Source: Pseudomonas fragi | GTDB taxonomy: Bacteria > Pseudomonadota > Gammaproteobacteria > Pseudomonadales > Pseudomonadaceae | Direction: 5' to 3' | DNA length: 64,000 bases | Assembly: GCF_900105835.1 (NCBI RefSeq) | Contig: NZ_LT629783.1 | Span: 496,001 to 560,000, forward strand | Part shown: piece after piece, positions 1 through 8,966 of the stretch | How positions within the stretch are numbered: position 1 is the stretch's first letter | Layout of the letters: every line of letters begins with the position of its first letter | The notes under the pieces: model-generated | The model's database searches: none | What the model saw: the letters and a program-made list of their open reading frames with translations, nothing else | Told to the model about the DNA's origin: nothing | Made by a program: the position numbers and the translations under genes

Positions 1-493
1 GTGACTTGCCAGGGGGACGATGTGGGAGCGGGCTTGCTCGCGATAGGATCACTGCGGTTTACCAGCCAGACCGCGTCGCAGGCATTGCAGGCAAGCCAGC
101 GCCCACAGGTTTTGTGGTGTCCCAAGACGTTGTGACTTGCCAGGGGGACCATGTGGGAGCGGGCTTGCTCGCGATGGGATCACTGGGGTTTGCCTGCCAG
201 ACCGCGTCGCAGGCATTGCAGGCAAGCCAGCGCCCACAGGTTTTGTGGTGTCCCAAGACGTTGTGACTTGCCAGGGGGACGATGTGGGAGCGGGCTTGCT
301 CGCGATAGGATCACTGCGGTTTACCAGCCAGACCGCGTCGCAGGCATTGCAGGCAAGCCAGCGCCCACAGGTTTTGTGGTGTCCCAAGACGTTGTGACTT
401 GCCAGGGGGACGATGTGGGAGCGGGCTTGCTCGCGATGGGATCACTGCGGTTTACCAGCCAGACCGCGTCGCTGGCATCGCAGGCAAGCCACT
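1..493. repeat. Tandem array of four 131-bp REP-containing units
   Basis: The motif GTGACTTGCCAGGGGGAC begins at 1, 132, 263 and 394, an exact 131-bp period. Each unit carries the REP core TGTGGGAGCGGGCTTGCTCG and a conserved tail ending TGTCCCAAGACGTT; the fourth unit stops short near 493 and diverges in its last part. Units differ by only a few bases (for example CGATAGG/CGATGGG). Short open frames read through the array in several frames and are taken as chance. The array lies just downstream of the cytochrome b561 gene on the minus strand. The window begins inside it, so the true copy number may be higher. Confidence 0.9.
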
Positions 494-512
494 CCCTCAT
501 CAGGCTGCGGGT

Positions 513-1061
513 TCAGCTGCGCCCGGGCAACATGCGCAGCAGGGTGTTGTCCTTGATCAAGTAGTGATGCCCCAGCCCGGCCACGGCATGCAGGCCGATC
601 AACCAGTAGCCGATGGTGCCGCCCAGTTCATGCCAACCCTTGATCTGCTTGGCGAAATCCGGGTCCTTGGCGGTCAGCGGCAAGATGTCGAAGCCATAGA
701 AGTACACCGGCTTGTCGTTGTAACTGAGTACCAGGTAACCCAATACCGGCATGGCGATCATGAACAGGTACAGCGCCCAGTGCATCAAGGTGGCCAGGGC
801 GGTTTGCCAGGCGGGTGGGGCCGGGGTGATTGGCGGTGCAACACCCAGGCTGCGGGCCAGCAGCCGCAGCCAGACCAGCGCAAACACCGTCAGGCCTAGC
901 ATAAAATGCGCGTCCTTCATCAGGTTGCGGCCGTCACTGTCCTTGGGGAAAATGCCGCGAAACTCGATCGAGGCGTAGATCAGGATAAACAGCAGCACCA
1001 TCAGCCAGTGCAGGGCGATGGACATTCGACTGTAGTGATGGGCGGTGCTTTTCCAGGTCAT
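513..1061 (-). CDS. Cytochrome b561 family protein
   Basis: Predicted inner-membrane di-haem cytochrome b of 182 residues, the usual size of the bacterial CybB/YodB family, which passes electrons between quinol and periplasmic acceptors. Four hydrophobic segments are visible (about 12-32, 50-70, 90-112 and 140-165). Histidines that could ligate haem lie in or beside them: SIALHWLMVL near the N-terminus, KDAHFMLG, LMHWALYL, and the IGLHAVAGLGHH segment near the C-terminus. The family assignment rests on this helix and histidine layout. The gene stands alone; the array of 131-bp repeats lies directly downstream. The exact electron partner cannot be told from sequence. Confidence 0.9.
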   Translation of the reverse strand: MTWKSTAHHYSRMSIALHWLMVLLFILIYASIEFRGIFPKDSDGRNLMKDAHFMLGLTVFALVWLRLLARSLGVAPPITPAPPAWQTALATLMHWALYLFMIAMPVLGYLVLSYNDKPVYFYGFDILPLTAKDPDFAKQIKGWHELGGTIGYWLIGLHAVAGLGHHYLIKDNTLLRMLPGRS

Positions 1062-1154
1062 GGTGGTTCCTCACGGTTCAGGTCTTGGGCCCCCGTTCTT
1101 GTTGACGGAGTGCCTTTACTTTAAAGCTGTTGAGCCATTTTGCACTGAGATGGG

Positions 1155-2111
1155 TCAGCTTTCAGGTGTGCCAGGCACATTTGGCCAAAGATCGGACACC
1201 AGAAACAAGCGCTCAGCCTCTTCCCAGTCACCCTCTGCATTCTCGCTCAGGCGTACCAGCAGTTGCGCCGGGGCCTGGGGGTGCAACTCTGCCAGCCAGG
1301 TATCGAGCTGTTGCGCAGTCCAGACTCCTTCAGGGCCATAGTGCGCCGGGGCCAGCCAGGCATGGCGGGGCAGGGGCTGCCAACGCCCGGCAGCACTCTG
1401 GCAAATAAACGCCGGCCAGTCGCGCTGATGCAGCCAGCGCCCGCGCAGGTGCTGCGGGTTGGCTCCCGCCGGCGGGCAGGCCTGCCCGGGCCACGGATAC
1501 AGCAGGTAGCCACCGAGCCACAGATGGGCGCTGAACCCCTGCACATCCAGGCCGGCCAGGACTTCACGGCTCTCCGGGCGGCTGGACATGGGCAACTGGT
1601 GCTGGCTGAAGTGCCTGAGCTTGCGGTCCAGCCGGTCGTTGCTGCCAGGGCCGAGCCATTGCGCGTGATCTGTGCCATCGCCGTGCTGTGGCCCGAGGTA
1701 GAGCTTGATCGCCAGTTCCAGGTGATGCACACCGTCACGGTCGCGCACTAACAAGTCCAGCTCACCCAGGGTATGCCCGCCCTGGCGGATCGGCAGGTTG
1801 GCGGCAATCAACTCCACACCCGGGGCATGTTGCAGCGCAAACTGCCACAAGCGTTCGTAATAGCGCCCCAGGCGGCGGGTGGTCGCCTGGGCCAGCCAGT
1901 GCTGCAGCGGTTGGCTGTTGCGGTCCAGCTCGCGCAGCCACGCCGCCAGTTGCTGCGGGGCCTGCACCCAGTCGCTGCCCGCCAGGGGATGGCGTTGTGG
2001 CCAGGGCGTGTGGATGAGCATCGGCGGGGCGAGAATCACCCACGCCAGATCGCGCACCTCGGGGTGGCGCAATTGGTGGGGCAGGTTGAGCAAGTCGGGG
2101 AAGAGGGTCAT
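1155..2111 (-). CDS. DUF1853 family protein
   Basis: A 318-residue soluble protein recognised as DUF1853, a proteobacterial family of unknown function. Visible hallmarks are the N-terminal [17 protein letters not shown] segment and the central [14 protein letters not shown] followed by [12 protein letters not shown]. The acidic/lysine pattern ELDLL...ELAIK resembles a PD-(D/E)XK nuclease-like core; that resemblance is an inference. It is transcribed divergently from nadK with about 100 bp between them, an arrangement common in pseudomonads. No signal peptide or membrane segment is seen. No function is assigned. Confidence 0.85.
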   Translation of the reverse strand: MTLFPDLLNLPHQLRHPEVRDLAWVILAPPMLIHTPWPQRHPLAGSDWVQAPQQLAAWLRELDRNSQPLQHWLAQATTRRLGRYYERLWQFALQHAPGVELIAANLPIRQGGHTLGELDLLVRDRDGVHHLELAIKLYLGPQHGDGTDHAQWLGPGSNDRLDRKLRHFSQHQLPMSSRPESREVLAGLDVQGFSAHLWLGGYLLYPWPGQACPPAGANPQHLRGRWLHQRDWPAFICQSAAGRWQPLPRHAWLAPAHYGPEGVWTAQQLDTWLAELHPQAPAQLLVRLSENAEGDWEEAERLFLVSDLWPNVPGTPES

Positions 2112-2212
2112 TGTGCGAGCATAGCCGCTCGCGGGGCTGAAAGGGTTTTGTCTATCGTCGTCTTTCGCCCATAATCGTTATTTTCGCACGCATTGAATCC
2201 CGCAGGAGCCCC

Positions 2213-3103
2213 ATGGAGCAATTTCGCAATATCGGCATCATAGGTCGTCTGGGCAGCTCGCAAGTGCTCGATACGGTTCGCCGACTGAAAAAATTCCTGC
2301 TCGAGCGGCATATGCACGTGATCCTTGAAGACACGATTGCCGAGGTATTGCCCGGTCATGGCCTGCAAACGTCGTCACGCAAAATGCTCGGCGAAGTCTG
2401 TGACATGGTCATTGTGGTCGGCGGCGATGGCAGCCTGCTGGGCGCCGCCCGCGCTCTGGCCCGGCACAACGTCCCGGTGCTGGGTATCAACCGTGGCAGC
2501 CTGGGCTTTCTGACCGACATCCGCCCCGATGAGCTGGAAGTCAAGGTTGCTGAAGTGCTTGACGGCCACTACCTGGTCGAAAACCGCTTTCTGCTTCAGG
2601 CCGAAGTGCGCCGTCACGGCGAAGCCATCGGCCAGGGCGATGCCCTCAACGACGTGGTGCTGCACCCCGGCAAGTCCACGCGCATGATCGAATTCGAACT
2701 GCATATCGACGGCCAGTTCGTCTGCAGCCAGAAGGCCGACGGCCTGATCGTCGCCACGCCCACCGGCTCCACGGCCTACGCCATGTCGGCGGGCGGGCCG
2801 ATCATGCACCCCAAGCTCGACGCCATCGTGATTGTGCCGATGTACCCGCATACCCTGAGCAGCCGCCCGATCGTGGTGGATGGCAACAGCGAACTTAAAA
2901 TCGTGGTGGCCAAAGACATGCAGATCTACCCGCAAGTGTCGTGCGACGGGCAGAACCATTTCACCTGTGCGCCGGGCGACACCATTACCGTGAGCAAAAA
3001 AGCGCAGAAGCTGCGCCTGATCCACCCGTTGGACCACAACTACTATGAAGTGTGTCGGACCAAGCTTGGCTGGGGTAGCCGACTGGGCGGCAGGGCTGAC
3101 TGA
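2213..3103 (+). CDS. nadK: NAD kinase
   Basis: Phosphorylates NAD to NADP using ATP, in the cytosol. At 296 residues it has normal family length. The catalytic GGDG motif is present in VVGGDGSLLGAAR (near residue 67), and the second conserved block appears as ALNDVVLHPG. The SQKADGLIVATPTGSTAYAMSAGGP block, typical of the NAD-binding region, follows. The start ATG at 2213 is preceded by a good ribosome site (CAGGAG). The stop codon overlaps the next gene's ATG (TGATG), so it is probably cotranscribed with the metallophosphatase and rhomboid genes. Confidence 0.97.
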   Translation: MEQFRNIGIIGRLGSSQVLDTVRRLKKFLLERHMHVILEDTIAEVLPGHGLQTSSRKMLGEVCDMVIVVGGDGSLLGAARALARHNVPVLGINRGSLGFLTDIRPDELEVKVAEVLDGHYLVENRFLLQAEVRRHGEAIGQGDALNDVVLHPGKSTRMIEFELHIDGQFVCSQKADGLIVATPTGSTAYAMSAGGPIMHPKLDAIVIVPMYPHTLSSRPIVVDGNSELKIVVAKDMQIYPQVSCDGQNHFTCAPGDTITVSKKAQKLRLIHPLDHNYYEVCRTKLGWGSRLGGRAD

Positions 3104-4074
3104 TGCTCGATCCTGCGCGCAGTTACGATCTGATCGGTGACGTGCATGGCTGTGCTCATACCCTTGAGCACCTGCTGGAGCGTCTGGGCTATCGCAAACT
3201 CGCCGGTATCTGGCGACACCCGCAACGGATGGCGGTGTTTCTGGGTGACATCATTGACCGCGGCCCGCGTATTCGTGAGTCGCTGCATATTGTCTATGAC
3301 ATGGTGCGCAGCGGTCAGGCCCTGTGCCTGATGGGCAACCATGAATTCAACGCGCTGGGCTGGTGTACGCCCGCGCCTGCCGGCAGTGGCAAGCAGTTTG
3401 TGCGCGAGCACACGCCGCGCCATGCCCGGCTGATCCACGAAACCCTCGAGCAGTTCGACAACTATCCCGCCGAATGGCGCGAGTTCGTGCAGTGGTTTTA
3501 CGACATGCCGCTGTTTGTCGATGCTGGGCGCTTTCGCGTGGTGCATGCCTGCTGGGACAGCGAGGTGATTGCAACCTTGCGCGCGCAATACCCTGACGGC
3601 TGCATCGACGAGGCCTTCTTGCAGGCTGCAGCGGTGCCGGACAGCTTCGCCAACCTGAGCTTCAACCGCCTGTTGCGCGGCACCGACATGCGCCTGCCGG
3701 GGGGTATGACCCTGACCGGTGGCGACGGCCTGACGCGGGCGTTCTTTCGCACCAAGTTCTGGGAAGACGACCCCAAGACCTACGGCGATATCGTCTTCCA
3801 GCCGGACGCACTGCCCGAGCGGGTGGCGCAGCAGCCGCTGTCCTCCACCGAGAAAAGTGCCCTGTTACGCTACGGCATTGATGAACCGCTGTTGTTTGTC
3901 GGGCACTACTGGCGCAGCGGCCGACCCGCGCCGATCCGTCCGAACCTGGCGTGCCTGGATTACAGCGCGGTGTTGTACGGCAAGCTGGTGGCTTACCGTC
4001 TGGACCAGGAAACCCGCCTCGATCCGAACAAATTTGTATGGGTGAATGTAGATCGCCCTGAGGCCATTCAATGA
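3103..4074 (+). CDS. Calcineurin-like metallophosphoesterase
   Basis: Predicted cytosolic metal-dependent phosphatase of 323 residues. The family metal-binding motifs are in order: DVHG (in YDLIGDVHGCA, near residue 13), GDIIDRGP (near 48), GNHEFN (near 78), and later histidines including VVHACWD and VGHYWR. These match the PPP/ApaH-like superfamily; the substrate is unknown and it is longer than ApaH itself. Translationally coupled to nadK upstream (TGATG) and to the rhomboid gene downstream (ATGA overlap), suggesting one operon. Confidence 0.88.
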   Translation: MLDPARSYDLIGDVHGCAHTLEHLLERLGYRKLAGIWRHPQRMAVFLGDIIDRGPRIRESLHIVYDMVRSGQALCLMGNHEFNALGWCTPAPAGSGKQFVREHTPRHARLIHETLEQFDNYPAEWREFVQWFYDMPLFVDAGRFRVVHACWDSEVIATLRAQYPDGCIDEAFLQAAAVPDSFANLSFNRLLRGTDMRLPGGMTLTGGDGLTRAFFRTKFWEDDPKTYGDIVFQPDALPERVAQQPLSSTEKSALLRYGIDEPLLFVGHYWRSGRPAPIRPNLACLDYSAVLYGKLVAYRLDQETRLDPNKFVWVNVDRPEAIQ

Positions 4075-4943
4075 GTGCTGTTGCTGTATTACGTTTGCCG
4101 TTGTCCGTGGACCTGAGCGGGTTTGTTGCCTTGTTGCGGCGCATGCAGGTGCCCCATCGGGTCAGCGAAGAGGCCGGCGAACAAGTGCTATGGGCGCCCG
4201 AGTCGATTGTCGAGGATGTACTTAGCCTCTATCAGCGCTTCCCGGCGGGTGATCCTGACCACGAGCTGCCGATTGTTGAACGCCCGCAGGTCATGAACCG
4301 CCCGGGTTTTGCGCAGCAGCTGCGCGATAGCCCGGCCACGGCCATCGTGTTGCTGTTGTGCGTGATCGTGGCTGCCGTTACCCAACTGGGGGACAATCTG
4401 TCGGCCCTGCGCTGGCTGACGTTCCTGGACTTCAGCATCCACGGGCAATACATAGAATTCACCCCGATGGCCGACAGCCTGGCGGCGGGGCAGTGGTGGC
4501 GACTGTTTACCCCGATGTTGATCCACTTCGGTTTCCTGCACATTGCCATGAACGGCATGTGGTACTGGGAACTGGGGCGGCGCATTGAAATGCGCCAGGG
4601 CAGCATCAACCTGATCGGCTTGAGCCTGTTGTTCAGCCTGGTGTCCAACTTTGCCCAGCACCTGTTTGGCGGCCCGAGCCTGTTTGGTGGGTTGTCCGGC
4701 GTGTTGTACGGCTTGCTGGGGCATGTCTGGATTTACCAGCTGATGGCGCCCAACCCGCTGTACAACCTGCCTCGCGGGGTATTGGTGATGATGCTGGTGT
4801 GGCTGGCATTGTGCATGTCGGGGCTGGTGTCGATGATCGGCTTTGGCCAGATCGCCAATGCTGCCCATGTGGGCGGGCTTGTCATCGGTTGCGTGACCGG
4901 GTTACTGGGCGGGCTGTGGGCGCGGCGCAAGCAGGCTGTATAG
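4071..4943 (+). CDS. Rhomboid family intramembrane serine protease
   Basis: A 290-residue membrane protein. Residues 1-80 form a cytoplasmic N-terminal domain like that of GlpG. After this come about six hydrophobic segments. The catalytic serine is visible in FGGLSGVLYG (Ser209) and the catalytic histidine in NAAHVGG (His266); HFGFLHIAMNGMWY carries the conserved HxxxN oxyanion block. It cleaves membrane proteins within the bilayer; the substrate is unknown. Start ATG overlaps the stop of the metallophosphoesterase (ATGA). A REP pair lies 16 bp downstream and may act as the end of the transcript. Confidence 0.93.
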   Translation: MSAVAVLRLPLSVDLSGFVALLRRMQVPHRVSEEAGEQVLWAPESIVEDVLSLYQRFPAGDPDHELPIVERPQVMNRPGFAQQLRDSPATAIVLLLCVIVAAVTQLGDNLSALRWLTFLDFSIHGQYIEFTPMADSLAAGQWWRLFTPMLIHFGFLHIAMNGMWYWELGRRIEMRQGSINLIGLSLLFSLVSNFAQHLFGGPSLFGGLSGVLYGLLGHVWIYQLMAPNPLYNLPRGVLVMMLVWLALCMSGLVSMIGFGQIANAAHVGGLVIGCVTGLLGGLWARRKQAV

Positions 4944-4959
4944 AATTTCGAATTGTCGT

Positions 4960-5044
4960 GTGGGAGCGGGCTTGCTCGCGATGGCATCAACCCGTTGATT
5001 CAGACGCACCGAGTTGCCTGAATCGCGAGCAAGCCCGCTCCCAC
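4960..5044. repeat. REP doublet (inverted pair)
   Basis: GTGGGAGCGGGCTTGCTCGCGAT is followed after about 40 bp by its reverse complement ATCGCGAGCAAGCCCGCTCCCAC, forming a long hairpin between the rhomboid and DUF1315 genes. This is the classic pseudomonad REP pair arrangement. Confidence 0.9.
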
Positions 5045-5087
5045 AGATAGAAATGTCATCTGATTTTTAAAGAGCGGAAACAGAACC

Positions 5088-5348
5088 ATGTCCTCTTTCA
5101 ACGAAATGATTCAAAACATCACCCCCGAGATCTACCAGAGCCTGAAACTGGCCGTGGAAATCGGCAAATGGGCTGACGGTAACAAACTCACTGCCGAACA
5201 GCGCGAGCTGTCGTTGCAGGCGATGATTGCCTGGGAAGTGCAAAACCTGCCCGAAGACCAGCGCACCGGTTATATGGGCCCGCAGGAATGCAGCTCCAAA
5301 TCGGCGCCAGTGCCCAACATCCTGTTCAAGTCGGATGCTATCCATTGA
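5088..5348 (+). CDS. DUF1315 (YeaC-like) family protein
   Basis: An 86-residue acidic soluble protein matching the DUF1315/YeaC family by its N-terminal NEMIQNITPEIYQSLKLAVEIGKW block and the following DGNKLTAEQRELSLQAMIAWE. No known function. Its stop codon overlaps the proposed TTG start of the DUF2797 gene (TTGA at 5345-5348), so the two are probably translated together; this pair is common in Pseudomonas genomes. Confidence 0.9.
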   Translation: MSSFNEMIQNITPEIYQSLKLAVEIGKWADGNKLTAEQRELSLQAMIAWEVQNLPEDQRTGYMGPQECSSKSAPVPNILFKSDAIH

Positions 5349-6175
5349 TTGAGATTGGTCGCGGTGCAATCAGCAAGATGTCGGCAAGCCTGCAAACGCC
5401 GACCGTTCAGTATGCGTTTCGCCTGGGCGATACCGAAGTGCCGGTCAACCCCCTGATCGGCACAAAATTGCGTCTGGAATACTTGGGAGAGATCAACTGC
5501 TCCCACTGTGGGCGTAAAACCAAAAAGAGCTTCAGCCAGGGCTACTGCTACCCGTGCATGACCAAGCTGGCGCAGTGCGATGTGTGCATCATGAGCCCCG
5601 AACGCTGCCACTACGACGCGGGCACCTGTCGTGATCCGTCGTGGGGCGAGCAGTTCTGCATGACTGACCATGTGGTGTACCTGGCCAATTCCTCCGGGGT
5701 CAAGGTCGGTATCACCCGCGCCACCCAGTTGCCGACCCGCTGGCTCGACCAGGGCGCCAGCCAGGCATTGCCGATCGTGCGGGTCGCCACCCGTCAGCAA
5801 TCGGGCTTTGTCGAAGACCTGTTCCGCTCGCAAGTGGCTGACCGCACCAACTGGCGCGCACTGCTCAAGGGCGATGCCGAGCCGGTAGACCTCAGCGCGG
5901 TGCGCGATCAGCTGTTCGATAGCTGTGCCGAGGGCCTGCACACCCTGCAGGAGCGTTTTGGCCTGCAAGCGGTACAGCCTTTGCATAGCGTCGAGCCCAT
6001 CGAGATTTGCTACCCGGTCGAGCAGTACCCGACCAAGATTGTCAGCTTCAATCTGGATAAAGACCCGATCGTCGAAGGCACGCTGATGGGGATCAAGGGC
6101 CAGTACCTGATCTTTGACACCGGCGTTATCAATATCCGCAAATACACGGCCTACCAGCTGGCCGTGCATCAGTAA
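5345..6175 (+). CDS. DUF2797 family protein
   Basis: A cysteine-rich protein of about 276 residues. Two CxxC-type clusters (CSHCGRKTKK and CYPCMTKLAQCDVC) and further Cys/His residues suggest zinc binding; the later VVYLANSSGVKVGITRATQLPTRW segment resembles a GIY-YIG-like fold, which is inference. The reading frame is open from an ATG at 5288, but that start would overlap yeaC by 61 bases. The TTG at 5345, giving LIEIGRGAISKM, matches the usual family start and overlaps the upstream stop. An ATG at 5378 is a further option. Function unknown. Confidence 0.82.
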   Translation: MIEIGRGAISKMSASLQTPTVQYAFRLGDTEVPVNPLIGTKLRLEYLGEINCSHCGRKTKKSFSQGYCYPCMTKLAQCDVCIMSPERCHYDAGTCRDPSWGEQFCMTDHVVYLANSSGVKVGITRATQLPTRWLDQGASQALPIVRVATRQQSGFVEDLFRSQVADRTNWRALLKGDAEPVDLSAVRDQLFDSCAEGLHTLQERFGLQAVQPLHSVEPIEICYPVEQYPTKIVSFNLDKDPIVEGTLMGIKGQYLIFDTGVINIRKYTAYQLAVHQ

Positions 6176-6187
6176 AAGGACTCCAGC

Positions 6188-8845
6188 ATGCGCACCGAAC
6201 AACCGCAAATGATCTACCTGAAGGACTACCAGGCGCCCGATTATCTGATCGACGAGACGCACCTGACCTTCGAGTTGTTCGAGGACCACACGCTGGTCCA
6301 TGCGCAACTGCTGATGCGCCGCAACCCGGCCCGTGGCCCCGGCCTGCCGGCCCTGGCGCTGGACGGCCAGCAACTGGAGCTGCTGTCGGTCAGCCTCGAC
6401 GACATCGAACAGGCGGCTGACGACTACCAGCTCAGCGACAGCCACCTGATCCTGCACCCGACCAGCGAACAGTTCGTGGTCGACACCAGCGTGCGCATCC
6501 ACCCCGAAACCAACACCGCGCTGGAAGGCCTGTACAAGTCCGGTGGCATGTTCTGCACCCAGTGCGAGGCTGAAGGCTTTCGCAAGATCACCTACTACCT
6601 TGATCGTCCGGACGTGATGAGCAAGTTCACCACCACCGTGGTGGCCGAGCAGCACAGCTATCCGATCCTGCTGTCCAACGGCAACCCGATTGCCAGCGGC
6701 CCCGACGATGACGGCCGGCACTGGGCGACCTGGGAAGATCCGTTCATGAAACCGGCGTACCTGTTCGCGCTGGTGGCCGGTGACCTGTGGTGTGTCGAAG
6801 ACACCTTCACCACCATGAGCGAGCGCAGCGTGGCGCTGCGCATTTATGTCGAGCCGGAAAACATCGACAAGTGCCAGCACGCCATGACCAGCCTGAAAAA
6901 ATCCATGCGCTGGGACGAAGAGACCTACGGTCGTGAATACGACCTGGATATCTTTATGATCGTGGCCGTCAACGACTTCAACATGGGCGCCATGGAGAAC
7001 AAGGGCCTCAATATCTTCAACTCCAGCGCCGTACTGGCCCGCGCCGAAACCGCTACCGACGCCGCGCACCAGCGGGTCGAAGCGATCGTCGCCCACGAAT
7101 ACTTCCACAACTGGTCGGGTAACCGCGTGACTTGCCGCGACTGGTTCCAGCTGTCGCTCAAGGAAGGCTTCACGGTGTTCCGTGACTCCGAGTTCTCGGC
7201 CGACATGAACTCGCGCACCGTCAAGCGCATCCAGGATGTGGCTTACCTGCGCACCCACCAGTTCGCCGAAGACGCAGGTCCCATGGCCCACGCCGTGCGC
7301 CCGGAGAGCTTTATCGAGATCTCCAACTTCTACACCCTGACCGTTTACGAGAAGGGTTCGGAAGTAGTGCGCATGATCCACACCCTGCTGGGGGCCGAAG
7401 GATTCCGCAAGGGCAGCGACCTGTACTTCGAGCGCCATGATGGCCAGGCCGTGACCTGCGACGACTTTATCAAGGCCATGGAAGACGCCAACGGTGCCGA
7501 CCTGAGCCAGTTCAAGCGCTGGTACAGCCAGGCAGGCACGCCGCGCCTGGCCGTCAGCGAGCACTACGACGCGCAACAGCACACCTACAGCCTGACTTTT
7601 GCGCAGAGCTGCCCGGCAACCCCGGACAAGGTCGAAAAACTGCCGTTCGTGATTCCGGTCGAGCTGGGCCTGCTGGATGCCAGGGGCGGCGAAATTGCCC
7701 TGCAACTGGCTGGTGAAACGGTCGCATCCGGCACCAGTCGCGTGTTGTCGGTGACGCAAGCCGAGCAGACCTTCACCTTTGTTGGCGTCAACGAAAAACC
7801 GTTGCCATCCCTGCTGCGCGGTTTTTCGGCACCGGTGAAGCTGAGCTTTGACTACAGCCGTGACCAGTTGATGTTCCTGATGCAACACGACAGCGACGGC
7901 TTCAACCGTTGGGATGCCGGCCAGCAACTGTCGGTGCAGGTGCTCCAGGAGTTGATCGGCCAGCATCAACGTGGTGAAGCGCTGGTCATGGATCAGCGTC
8001 TGGTCGAGGCGTTGCGCACTGTGCTGGGCAATGACCAGCTGGATCAGGCAATGGTCGCTGAAATGCTGTCGTTGCCGGGTGAAGCCTACTTGACTGAAAT
8101 CAGTGACGTGGCCGATGTCGAGGCGATCCATACCGCCCGCGAGTTTGCTCGCAAGCAGTTGGCCGATAGCCTGTTTGATGCCCTGTGGACGCGTTACCAG
8201 GCCAACCGCGAAGTGTCCAAAACCACGCCTTATGTGGCTGAAGCCGAGCACTTTGCCCGCCGTGCCCTGCAAAACATTGCGCTGTCGTACCTGATGCTCA
8301 GCGGTAAGCCGCAAGTGCTGGCAGCGGCGCTGGAGCAGTTCGAGCACAGCGACAATATGACCGAACGCCTGACGGCGCTGGCGGTGCTGGTCAACTCGCC
8401 TTTCGAGGCGGAAAAAGCCGCGGCACTGGCCAGTTTTGCCGAGCAGTTCAAGGACAACCCGCTGGTCATGGACCAGTGGTTCAGCGTGCAGGCGGGCAGC
8501 ACATTGCCCGGTGGCTTGCAGCGTGTGCGCGAGTTGATGGAGCACCCGGCGTTCACCCTCAAGAACCCGAACAAGGTACGCGCCCTGGTGGGTGCGTTTG
8601 CCGGGCAAAACCTGATCAACTTCCATGCGGCGGACGGTTCGGGCTATCGCTTCCTGGCGGACCTGGTGATCGAACTCAATGGTTTCAACCCACAGATTGC
8701 TTCGCGGCAACTGGCGCCGTTGACCCGCTGGCGCAAATACGACGCGGCGCGACAGGCGCTGATGAAGGCTGAACTGGTGCGTATCCGCGACTCGGGAGAG
8801 CTGTCCAGTGACGTGTTTGAAGTGGTCAGCAAAAGCCTGGCGTAA
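6188..8845 (+). CDS. pepN: Aminopeptidase N (M1 metalloprotease)
   Basis: Cytosolic zinc aminopeptidase that removes N-terminal residues from peptides; 885 residues, the normal length for gammaproteobacterial PepN. The substrate-anchoring GAMEN motif is at residues 267-271, and the zinc motif HEYFH at 303-307 followed by the distal glutamate in LKEGFT. The M1 catalytic tyrosine lies in the TLTVYEKGSEV block. The start ATG lies 13 bp after the DUF2797 stop with AAAGGACT as ribosome site. A long open frame on the opposite strand is a high-GC shadow. Confidence 0.97.
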   Translation: MRTEQPQMIYLKDYQAPDYLIDETHLTFELFEDHTLVHAQLLMRRNPARGPGLPALALDGQQLELLSVSLDDIEQAADDYQLSDSHLILHPTSEQFVVDTSVRIHPETNTALEGLYKSGGMFCTQCEAEGFRKITYYLDRPDVMSKFTTTVVAEQHSYPILLSNGNPIASGPDDDGRHWATWEDPFMKPAYLFALVAGDLWCVEDTFTTMSERSVALRIYVEPENIDKCQHAMTSLKKSMRWDEETYGREYDLDIFMIVAVNDFNMGAMENKGLNIFNSSAVLARAETATDAAHQRVEAIVAHEYFHNWSGNRVTCRDWFQLSLKEGFTVFRDSEFSADMNSRTVKRIQDVAYLRTHQFAEDAGPMAHAVRPESFIEISNFYTLTVYEKGSEVVRMIHTLLGAEGFRKGSDLYFERHDGQAVTCDDFIKAMEDANGADLSQFKRWYSQAGTPRLAVSEHYDAQQHTYSLTFAQSCPATPDKVEKLPFVIPVELGLLDARGGEIALQLAGETVASGTSRVLSVTQAEQTFTFVGVNEKPLPSLLRGFSAPVKLSFDYSRDQLMFLMQHDSDGFNRWDAGQQLSVQVLQELIGQHQRGEALVMDQRLVEALRTVLGNDQLDQAMVAEMLSLPGEAYLTEISDVADVEAIHTAREFARKQLADSLFDALWTRYQANREVSKTTPYVAEAEHFARRALQNIALSYLMLSGKPQVLAAALEQFEHSDNMTERLTALAVLVNSPFEAEKAAALASFAEQFKDNPLVMDQWFSVQAGSTLPGGLQRVRELMEHPAFTLKNPNKVRALVGAFAGQNLINFHAADGSGYRFLADLVIELNGFNPQIASRQLAPLTRWRKYDAARQALMKAELVRIRDSGELSSDVFEVVSKSLA

Positions 8846-8859
8846 CGCGGGATCAAAAG

Positions 8860-8942
8860 CCCCTCTCCCGGAGGGAGAGGGGACTGACCGCACGCGACTT
8901 CAAGAACACCGCCAATCAGCTCCTTCTCCCTGCGGGAGAGGG
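8860..8942. terminator. Two GC-rich hairpins between convergent genes
   Basis: CCCTCTCCC-GGA-GGGAGAGGG at 8861-8881 is a perfect 9-bp stem, and CTCCC-TGC-GGGAG near 8926-8938 forms a second. They lie between the converging pepN and phosphatase genes. No strong T-tract follows, so they may be a dispersed repeat rather than, or as well as, a terminator. Confidence 0.5.
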
Positions 8943-8966
8943 TTGGGGTGAGGGCCGGCGCCTATT

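Noticed and set aside
1..493. CRISPR array or coding repeat
   Set aside because: 131-bp units are identical end to end with REP cores; no spacers, and frames through it are chance.
5270..8893. 1207-codon open frame on the minus strand opposite pepN
   Set aside because: The plus strand encodes a complete PepN with all motifs; the minus frame is an antisense shadow produced by GC-rich codon use and is rich in repeats of Val-Asp/Leu-Gln without domain features.
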